A stretch of DNA of 64,000 nucleotides from Mycoplasmoides pirum ATCC 25960 (GTDB taxonomy: Bacteria > Bacillota_I > Bacilli_A > Mycoplasmatales > Mycoplasmoidaceae): the NCBI RefSeq assembly GCF_000685905.1, contig NZ_JMKZ01000002.1, positions 62,001 through 126,000 on the forward strand, written 5' to 3'. Within the stretch, counting starts at the first letter, position 1. Each line of letters starts with the position of its first letter. The notes beneath the pieces are model-generated. The model was given only the letters and a program-made list of their open reading frames with translations. It was not told where the DNA came from and searched no databases. The position numbers were made by a program, and so were the translations under genes. Below, piece by piece: positions 56,472 to 64,000 of this stretch.

Positions 56472-58049
56472 TTAAATTTCCTTTGATTCAAAAGCATTAT
56501 TTATATTCGTTTTTCTATTTGCAAAAAATTCAAATCTTTTTTCTCGTATTAGTATGATTTTTAATTGATGCTTATTAAGTAAATCATCATTTTCTATAGC
56601 TTGTTTAATTTCATATTGTAATATATCTAAAGTATTCTCGGGTACAATATCTGGTTCAATAATAATACGCAATGTTCGACCTGATTGTACTGCATATGCT
56701 TCTTTAACGCCACTTATAGATTTGCATGTTTCTTCAAGATGATTTACTCGTTTAATGAAATCGTTTAATGAATCTATTCTTGCTCCCGGTCTGGCAGCTG
56801 ACAAAGTATCAACAACTTTTACTAAAGCTGCATAAATATTATTTGGTTCGATCTGATTGTGATGAGATTCTATAGCATTATAAATATATTCAGGCAAATA
56901 ACATATTTTAGCAATTTTTAATCCCGATTCTACATGATCATAATTTTCATCAAAATCTATTGCTTTTCCTATGTCATGAAAAAATGCTGCTCTTTTTGCT
57001 TTTTCAGAATCAATTTTAATTTCTTTTGCAATTATTTCAGCATATTTAGCTGCTTCAATGCAATGATCTAAAACATTTTGACCATAGCTTGTTCGATATT
57101 TTAAGCGACCAACATATGGATAAATTCTTGGATCAACATCAAATATTTTTAATTTGGTTTCCAAAACTTTTTTTCCAAAATCGTATAATCTATTTTCAAA
57201 ATCGTTTTTTACTAAAACATACAAATTTTCTAATTTGCCAGGATCAATAACTTTTGATTCTATCATAGCATTAAATAAATTAACTGCAATTTCTCTTCTT
57301 ATAGGATTTGGCGAAGAAATTGTAACCTCTGCATTTTTTTCCACAATAATATCAGTTCCTGTTAATGATTCAAACAAGTGTTTATTTCTTCCGTGTTTTC
57401 CTATTATTTTCCCTTTTAAATTTTCATCTTTTATTGGAATAGTAGTAAGAGAACGCTGAGTAATTGTTTTTTCTGCCATTACCTCCATAGCATTTATCAA
57501 TAAATTTTGTGCATGTAAATTTATATCATTATCAAAATTATTTTTTTCATTCAAATAAATTTCATTCAAATTAGTTCTAATTTTTTTATAAACATTGTTT
57601 AATAAAAGATTTTTTGCATCATCTATTGATAAATTTGTTAATTTCGAAAGTTTTAAATTTTCTTCTTCCATTATCAATTCTGTTTTTTTTATTGCATCAA
57701 TATATTTTTGTTGAAGATGCAATAAATTTGTTTTCATATCTTTTATATCCTCAATATATTTGTTTAATTGATAAAAAGATTCATTTTTAAAATTATTTAA
57801 AAAATTTAATTCTTTTATTTCATTTTCGTTTTTTATCAAATTATTTTCTACATCAAAATTTTGATTTGATTTGGAAAAATGTTTTTTGTTTTTTTTAATT
57901 TTTATTTTTTTTTCTTTTTTGAAATTATCCTTGTGATTTTGCTTTTTTAAATAAATAGCAAAAATAATAATTAAAAATAGCAATACAACAATAATAATTG
58001 AAATTGCTAATATTAAATAGAAAATTATTGGTTCTTTTATTGACAACAT
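56472..58049 (-). CDS. rny: Ribonuclease Y
   Basis: 525 residues. Membrane-anchored endoribonuclease that starts mRNA turnover. N-terminal membrane helix (about 10-33), coiled coil, KH domain with KGKIIGKHGRN near residue 210, and the HD catalytic motif AAFFHDIGKAID near residue 355. ATG at 58049 with no strong ribosome site. Downstream partner is a small membrane protein. Confidence 0.96.
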   Translation of the reverse strand: MLSIKEPIIFYLILAISIIIVVLLFLIIIFAIYLKKQNHKDNFKKEKKIKIKKNKKHFSKSNQNFDVENNLIKNENEIKELNFLNNFKNESFYQLNKYIEDIKDMKTNLLHLQQKYIDAIKKTELIMEEENLKLSKLTNLSIDDAKNLLLNNVYKKIRTNLNEIYLNEKNNFDNDINLHAQNLLINAMEVMAEKTITQRSLTTIPIKDENLKGKIIGKHGRNKHLFESLTGTDIIVEKNAEVTISSPNPIRREIAVNLFNAMIESKVIDPGKLENLYVLVKNDFENRLYDFGKKVLETKLKIFDVDPRIYPYVGRLKYRTSYGQNVLDHCIEAAKYAEIIAKEIKIDSEKAKRAAFFHDIGKAIDFDENYDHVESGLKIAKICYLPEYIYNAIESHHNQIEPNNIYAALVKVVDTLSAARPGARIDSLNDFIKRVNHLEETCKSISGVKEAYAVQSGRTLRIIIEPDIVPENTLDILQYEIKQAIENDDLLNKHQLKIILIREKRFEFFANRKTNINNAFESKEI

Positions 58050-58320
58050 ATTCTTAAACTTTATTTATTAAAAACGAAATAAATAGATATCAAATCTAAA
58101 AAATGATTAATATCAAATTATTACTAAATATATAGAACAAAAAATTAATAACTTAAAAGCTAATAAAATTTATAAATTGAATTAATATACATACACATGG
58201 CTAAGCAAATAACCACTTACTAATATTATTATAATTTTTAAAATTTTAAAACAACAAAAATATTTTTATTTTTTAAATTTTCAAATTAATTAAATAAAAA
58301 AGTAAAAATATATAAAAATT
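58050..58320. other. 271-bp AT-rich gap between pepF and rny
   Basis: No credible open frame on either strand. A short, less AT-rich block at about 58188-58222 stands out from the rest. It probably holds the rny promoter; no clear terminator for pepF. Confidence 0.5.
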
Positions 58321-60174
58321 TTACTGTAAATTTAATTTTTTTAAAATGATTTTATATTCATTAATTAAATTATTTATGTATGAAAAAGCAAATTCTCATG
58401 GTTCTGAGTCGTATATATTTATTTCTAATGATTGAATTATTTCTAGCGGAGATAATGATGTTCCTAAAGATAAAAAATTAAAATATTTTTTTAAAGTTTT
58501 AGAATCACCATTAAAAATTTTTATAGCTATATTTAATGCAACAATTTGAGAAATAGAGTATTTATAAACATAAAATGTTCCAGTATAAAAATGATCAATT
58601 TTTAATATGTGTGCTAAAGATTTAAAATTTTTCTTTTTTTGAAAAGAATTTATTTTTTCTTTTTTTAAAATGCCACAACTAACAAATGATTTCAAATACA
58701 TTTCGAACAAAAATTCTGATGATATAGATTTATTTTTGTTTATTTCCTTAACAAATTGAAGTTCAAAATCATATAAGATAATTTGAAATAAAGTTGTATT
58801 AAAAAAATTAGAAATTATTTGTTCATAAACATTTGCAACAAATTTTAAATTATTTTTATTTTTATTAATTAAGTACAAACTTAATAATGTTTCATTCACC
58901 AATGAAGCTATTTCTGCTGAAAAAGTATCAGTTTCACAATAAATTTTTTGTTTTTTTGTTAAATAAATCGAGTGACAAGAATGACCTAATTCATGAATCA
59001 ATGAATAAACAGAATCTAACGTATAATCATAATTTAAAAAAATATAAAATTTTTTCAAACCATAAATTTCGCCAATTGAATAAGCTCCTAGTTGTTTATT
59101 ATGTTTTGGCAATCACGATATTCAATTTTCATTAAAAATTTTTTTAATATTTTGAATATATTCATTTCCCAAACATTTTAACGCATTAATGACTATATTT
59201 TTAGCTTTTTCAATAGAGTAGTAGTTGTTAACTCTAAATAATTCTAATTCTCTATCTCAAGGATTAACTTTTGATAATTTGTATTTAATTTTTAATGCCT
59301 TATTACTAATAATAGAATATTTGTTATAAATTTCAGAATATTTTTTAATGTTTTTAAATATTAAATTTGTAAAATTTTCATCTATTTCATCAGATTTATT
59401 TTGAGCCTCAATTAAATTTTTAAAATTATTAATTTTTGAAAACAAATTTAACGATAAATAGTTATAATACAACAATTTTGTAATTAAATTTTTGTGTGCT
59501 AGATAAGCATTTTTCAAAGAATATCAAGCTGATTTTCTTATTTTTGGATCTGGTTTTTTCAATAATAAATAGCCCTGTGTCTCATTTTGGATTTTTATTT
59601 GTTTATTATTTTTATTTATAGCATTATCATATTTTATTTCTGCTGAACTTAAAATTTGATAAATTCCAGAAAAGTCCATAATTCCATTACTAAAAAAATT
59701 TAATAAAGTTTCAATTTTTTCTGGCAATAAATTTTTTTCAAATTTAAAAATTAAATTAAATATTCTTTTATATTGAAAATATTTAGGTTTTTTTAAATAC
59801 TTTTCAATTTGTTTTTTATTTTTAAAAATTTGATTATATTCATTTGAAAAAACACAATCAAATTTTTGACTAACATTTATCAATTTCTGTTCTCATGCTC
59901 TAATTTTTTGATCTAATGAATTTTCACTTAATTTATTTGAAATGTAATTTGAAATTCTATTTGAAAGTTTAGAAGCTTTTAAATCAAATGCTAAATATTT
60001 TGCAAAATTTTTTTCAGTTTTATAGCAATTTCCGTTGTTGTATAATTCAACTAATTTTGTTTGAGATTTGTATCACAGATTAAATAATTCATCTAAACTT
60101 TTTCCTTCTAAAATGTCTTCTAAATCTCAATTCAAATTAAAATTATTTTTTTTGCTTTTTAATAAATTTTTCAT
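58321..60174 (-). CDS. pepF: Oligoendopeptidase F (M3 metallopeptidase)
   Basis: 617 residues. Cytoplasmic zinc peptidase that cuts short peptides. Zinc motif HELGHS near residue 393, ETDTFSAEIASLVNE with the third ligand Glu, and the C-terminal HFYTGTFYVYKYSISQ segment of the M3B family. Several TGA tryptophans join the reading frame. ATG at 60174 lies 32 bases inside the ispG 3' end, so the genes overlap. Confidence 0.94.
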
Positions 60175-61231
60175 ATTCTTCATCAATCAATTTTTTTAAT
60201 TCCGAAACTAACTCAGATTCTTTTACAGATTTAAAAACTACACCTTTTTTAAAAATAATACCTTTGCCTGCTCCACCCGCAATTCCTATATCCGCTTCTT
60301 TTGCTTCGCCTGGTCCATTGACTGTACAACCCAATATTGAAATTCTCAAAGGAAAATTCATTTCTTTAACATAATTTTCAATTTCATCAACCACTGGAAA
60401 CATATTAAAATTTAATCTACCACATGTAGGGCAAGCAACAACATTAACTAAATTTTCATAAAGACCTAAAGAATTTAATAATCTTTTACCAACTTTAATT
60501 TCTTCTATTGGATTTGTTGCTAAAGAGATACGCATCGTATCTCCAATTCCTTTTAATATTAACGGTGTTAATCCCGCAACAGATTTAATAGCACCATTTA
60601 ATATAGTTCCTGCTTCTGTAATTCCTAAGTGCATTGGATATTTAAATATTTTTGAACCCATTTCATACGCTTCAATAGACAACAGCGGCGTTGATGTTTT
60701 TAACGAAATAACTATATTATCAAATCCTACATTATTTAACATTTTCACATATCGCTGCGCGGCTATATTCATGGCTTTCGCAGTTACGCCATATTTATTC
60801 ATTAAATCTATTGGCAAACTTCCTGAATTTACTCCAACTCTGATAGGTATTTCTTTTTTATTTGCTAATTTAGCAATTTCTATCAACATTTTTTTATCAT
60901 TAATATTTCCTGGATTTAATCTTATTTTTGCTATGCCCGCTTTTAATGCAGCTATAGCGTAATAGGGATTGAAATGAATATCTGCAATGATAGGACAAGG
61001 AGCCAATTTTATTATTTCTTTAATTGCTTTAGCATCTGCATCATCAAATATAGCAACTCTAACTAATTCAGCACCTTCTTTATAAAGATTATTAATTTCT
61101 TTGAGACATGCTTTTATATTTTTAGTTTTTGCAATTGTCATTGATTGCAACAAAATTTTATTTTGACCACCTAGTTTTAAGTTTTTTACTTTTACTTGTT
61201 TTGTATTTAATCTTGTAGTAATTTTAGACAT
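60143..61231 (-). CDS. ispG: 4-hydroxy-3-methylbut-2-enyl diphosphate synthase IspG (GcpE)
   Basis: 362 residues, complete. MEP-pathway enzyme that reduces MEcPP to HMBPP with a [4Fe-4S] cluster. The cluster ligands are Cys267 and Cys270 in VACPTCGR and Cys302 in LGCTVNGPGE, with Glu309; the TIM-barrel part has SMTIAKT, ADIHFNP and IRLNPGNI. No residues are missing. The MEP pathway is rare in mycoplasmas, so this is notable, and the cluster fits the local SUF operon. The rest of the pathway is not in this window. ATG at 61231; overlaps pepF. Confidence 0.97.
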   Translation of the reverse strand: MSKITTRLNTKQVKVKNLKLGGQNKILLQSMTIAKTKNIKACLKEINNLYKEGAELVRVAIFDDADAKAIKEIIKLAPCPIIADIHFNPYYAIAALKAGIAKIRLNPGNINDKKMLIEIAKLANKKEIPIRVGVNSGSLPIDLMNKYGVTAKAMNIAAQRYVKMLNNVGFDNIVISLKTSTPLLSIEAYEMGSKIFKYPMHLGITEAGTILNGAIKSVAGLTPLILKGIGDTMRISLATNPIEEIKVGKRLLNSLGLYENLVNVVACPTCGRLNFNMFPVVDEIENYVKEMNFPLRISILGCTVNGPGEAKEADIGIAGGAGKGIIFKKGVVFKSVKESELVSELKKLIDEEYEKFIKKQKK

Positions 61232-61341
61232 TGTTTTATACTAACTCACTAAAAAATATTATAAAAACAAAATTTAAATATGTAATAACAAAGACAAAAT
61301 ATTTTAATCATATAAAATAAAAATATCTGGTAGGTAAGAAA

Positions 61342-61842
61342 ATGACAAAAAATTTAATTCTTGTGGGAAGTAATTCATATAAATCTATTAATTATGAAGT
61401 AGCAAAAAAATTACAAAATAAAACTAATTATGATTTAATTTCATTAAAAGATTTTGATGTACCTATATATAGTTTAGAAAATGAAGAAAAAGGAATCCCT
61501 GTAAAAATTAAAGAATTAGAAAAAAAGATAATTAATTATGAAAAAATAATATTGCTTACACCTGAGCACAATGGATATTTGCCAAGTTTTTTAAAAAATA
61601 TCTTTGATTGATTAAGTAGAGATTTAAATTTTAAAAAAGGTAATTATTTTCAAAATCAAAAACTATTTATAGTTTCTGTTTCACCTGGAAAATCTGGTGG
61701 AGAAACTGTTAGAAAAATATCAAGTAATTTATTAACGTATAGTGGTGCAAAAATTATTGGGACTTATGGAATAGGGTCCTATTCAAATTTAAAAAACATT
61801 GATTTTGAAATAAATAAAATTATTAATAATATAAAAAATTAG
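61342..61842 (+). CDS. NADPH-dependent FMN reductase-like flavoprotein
   Basis: 166 residues, flavodoxin-like. VGSNSYKSIN phosphate-binding start, LLTPEHNGYLPSFLKNIFDWLSR (the family's TPEYN-type FMN segment), SVSPGKSGG. Similar to small azoreductase or quinone/flavin reductases. ATG at 61342 with TAGGTAAG about seven bases upstream. The stop overlaps rpe by 4 bases. Substrate unknown. Confidence 0.88.
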
Positions 61843-62537
61843 TTAAATGGGTTTCAAAAATTATTAGAAGAAACCAAATTAATAATTTTTTTCTTCTCTT
61901 CTAAATTTAAATTGTTAAATCATGAACCAGAAACAAAAATATTTCCGTTTGCCCATAATTTTTGAATTTCCACATTAGTAATTCCGCCATCAAATTCAAT
62001 TTCTGGAAAATCAATATTATTAACTAAACATAGTTTTTCTAAAGTTTTAACATTTTTTTCTACTATCGAATTATATATTTGACCACCTTTTCCAGGAACA
62101 ACAGACATTAAAGTTATATAGTCTACCATTTTTATTAAATCTAAATATTTTGAAAAATCAGTATCAAATTTAAAAGCAATACCAGCTCTCTTATTGTGAT
62201 TTTTAATAAATTTAATATATTCTAATCCATCATTAATATTTTTTAATGCTTCCACATGAAAGCAAATTCCTAAAAATGGATATTCTATAAATTCTACTAA
62301 TTTTGAAGAAATATTAGAAACCATAAAATGAACATTTACTTTGAATCCCAATGCATGTAAGCTGTCTAAATGAGAAGTGTCAAATCCTCTTGTATTTGTA
62401 AATTCATCCATTACATCATAATGGATATTTGTTAAACCAATATGTTTAAGTGTTTTTAAATAATTTAAATCAAACTTATCAATTAATGGTAAGATAGAAA
62501 AAGATAAAACCTTTTGGTTATTAAATTTATAATGCAT
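61839..62537 (-). CDS. rpe: Ribulose-phosphate 3-epimerase
   Basis: 232 residues. Interconverts ribulose-5- and xylulose-5-phosphate. Diverged but with metal and catalytic residues: IHYDVMD (His and Asp), VNVHFMV (His), TLMSVVPGKGGQ, and EFDGGI (catalytic Asp). A TGA near the end is read as Trp to reach the TAA at 61839. ATG at 62537 lies four bases after the pgi stop. Confidence 0.9.
61856..61892 (+). terminator. Possible intrinsic terminator of the FMN reductase gene
   Basis: AAAAATTATTA at 61856-61866 pairs with TAATAATTTTT at 61880-61890 around a 13-base loop, followed by a T-run. It lies inside the 3' end of rpe, 13 bases after the FMN reductase stop. Confidence 0.4.
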
Positions 62538-62541
62538 AAAA

Positions 62542-63825
62542 TTATTTTTTACCTAACATCTTAAACATTAAATTTTTATATGCTTGAACTCCTGGTTGAT
62601 TAAAAGGATTATGTCCTAGCAATAAACCAGACATTGTAGTTGCTAAAGATAATCAAAAATAAACATATCCAAATGTATATTCAGACATATCATCTAAAAT
62701 AATTTCTAAAATATTTATCCCAACATTAGAATGCGCTTTTTTAACAGCTTCACAAACTAAATAATTAATTTCATGTAATGATTTATTTGATAAATAATCA
62801 AGTTGATCATCATTTTCAAATGAAGATTTTTGAATATTAATATTCTGAAATGGTTTATTAATTTTAATAACTGTCTCAAAAAATATTTGTTTGCCTTCTT
62901 GAAGTAATTGTCCCATAGAATGTAAATCTGTTGTGCAAATAGAATATGTTGGATATAAAGAATCTTTATTTTTTCCTTCCGTTTCTCCAAATAATTGTCT
63001 ATGTTGAATGCACAAATATTCTAAATTTTCTTCATAAACCATAACATTCTCTACATCATAATGGCATATTTTATAAAGGTAATGTCTATATGCTGCATAT
63101 AAATAAGCGCTATTTTTATTTAAATCATCTGATTTTAAATCATTTTTTGCTTGTTTTGCACCACGTATTATTTCATCAATATCAATATTTACTAAAGCTG
63201 CCGGAAATAATCCAACAGGAGTTATAGTAGAAAATCTACCACCTATATTAGGATAAATTGCTAACATTTTATAATTGTGTTTTTTGCACAATTTATTTAA
63301 AGCACCATGATTGGGATCAGTGATTGCAACAATTCTTTCATTATGCTTATTTTTATATTTTTTCTTTAATTCTTCTCTTAAAATTCTAAAATTTATTGAA
63401 GTTTCTAGAGTTCCGCCAGATTTACTAATAACAATAATAGCTCAATTTTTATTTTTCAAATTTTTTATATAAGTTAAATTATTAGTAGATAAAGAATCAA
63501 AAAAAGTGAAATTAATATTTTTAGTTCTTCTTGAATTGCACACAAATTGAAGAATAGCTTTGATGCCAGTATAAGAACCACCTATTCCAGCAATAACAAC
63601 TTCATTAATTTTTAACTTTTTTCATTGATTTGCCAAATTTTTAATATTTTTTAATAAACTCAAACAACTATCATTCGGATAATCATATCAACCCAACATT
63701 TCATTACCTAAGCATGTTTTATCAACAATACTTTTATGAATTTTAGAAATCTTTAATTTGTATTGGTTTTGAATTTCTTTATTAGAAATAGTTTTGACTA
63801 ATTTAGGATTAAATTTTAATGTCAT
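62542..63825 (-). CDS. pgi: Glucose-6-phosphate isomerase
   Basis: 427 residues. Interconverts glucose-6-phosphate and fructose-6-phosphate. [14 protein letters not shown] phosphate site, [30 protein letters not shown] and the C-terminal [14 protein letters not shown] signature. ATG at 63825 with AAGGA nine bases upstream. First gene of pgi-rpe. Confidence 0.97.
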
Positions 63826-63884
63826 TTATATATCCTTCAAGGGTATTAAAAATAATTAATTGCGTATACTTAACATTTATTATA

Positions 63885-64000
63885 TTAATTCAAAAAATTA
63901 TTTTTTTTTAATTGTTTTTGCAAATGAACATAAATATCATATTGTCATTTTGGAATTAACGAATTATTTACTGCATTTTTTATCGCGCAATTTAATTCAT
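63885..64000 (-). CDS. C-terminal fragment of a gene cut by the window edge
   Basis: Open minus-strand frame with stop TAA at 63885 and continuing past base 64000. The visible end has CAIKNAVNNS, LIPKWQYDIYV (Trp is TGA) and HLQKQLKKNNFLN. Too short to name. Located upstream of pgi on the same strand. Confidence 0.5.

Noticed and set aside
57154-57459. Plus-strand frame opposite rny
   Set aside because: Antisense of the conserved KH/HD region of rny.
62757-62990. Alternative minus-strand frame inside pgi
   Set aside because: Shadow frame; pgi is complete with all signatures.

Overview
The window is one continuous piece of a very AT-rich mollicute (mycoplasma) chromosome. TGA is read as tryptophan throughout: nearly every long gene joins correctly only when TGA is a sense codon. 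Typical mycoplasma features are many Lys/Asn codons, weak or absent -35 boxes, AAGGA-type ribosome sites, the deoD-deoC-deoA-cdd-pgcA operon, and an asparagine at the RpoB position (526 in E. coli numbering) associated with natural rifampicin resistance in mollicutes. An EAGR-box protein points to the M. pneumoniae group of gliding or terminal-organelle mycoplasmas. With ispG and a full SUF set, a Malacoplasma-like (M. penetrans/M. iowae) organism seems likely; this is inference, not proof.

Layout. 1-10446 (minus): two tandem ~1250-residue paralogous lipoproteins and a Ca2+-type P-type ATPase cut by the window edge. 10608-12944 (minus): an EAGR-box cytoskeletal protein with three 72-bp tandem repeats. 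13314-25940 (minus): rpoB and rpoC followed without a gap by sufC-sufD-sufS-sufU-sufB. 26115-29381: a PEBP-family protein and two alpha/beta hydrolases flanking a DUF368 membrane protein. 29406-33830 (minus): two long coiled-coil proteins with the SRP RNA gene between them. 33976-35925: a ferredoxin-NADP reductase-like flavoprotein, a HIT protein and a small membrane protein. 35928-42968 (minus): nucleoside salvage running into glycolysis (deoD, deoC, deoA, cdd, pgcA, tpiA, gpmI). 43072-44481: an SDR protein with an extra N-terminal domain. 44486-48728 (minus): secG, rnr and a membrane protein resembling a decayed GGDEF-EAL protein. 48826-51356: a small unknown protein, whiA, trxB and a small membrane protein. 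51559-55232 (plus): a two-gene GHKL (MORC-like) ATPase plus Z1-domain helicase module, the clearest accessory system here. 55225-63825: a tail-anchored low-complexity protein, a small membrane protein, rny, pepF, ispG, an FMN reductase, rpe and pgi. The window ends inside another minus-strand gene.

How the genes work together. Pgi, PgcA, TpiA, GpmI, Rpe and DeoC feed sugar and nucleoside carbon into glycolysis and the pentose-phosphate pathway. The SUF operon builds Fe-S clusters, and IspG, whose cluster-binding cysteines are intact, is an obvious client; together they suggest that this wall-less cell keeps the MEP isoprenoid route. DUF368, a family linked to undecaprenyl-phosphate recycling, may belong to the same lipid economy. 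The EAGR protein and the coiled-coil proteins look structural.

The best candidate for a little-described system is the MORC-Z1 pair. Its helicase motifs are intact, but by eye the ATPase partner lacks the catalytic Glu/Asn of its N-box, and no methylase or nuclease gene lies next to it.
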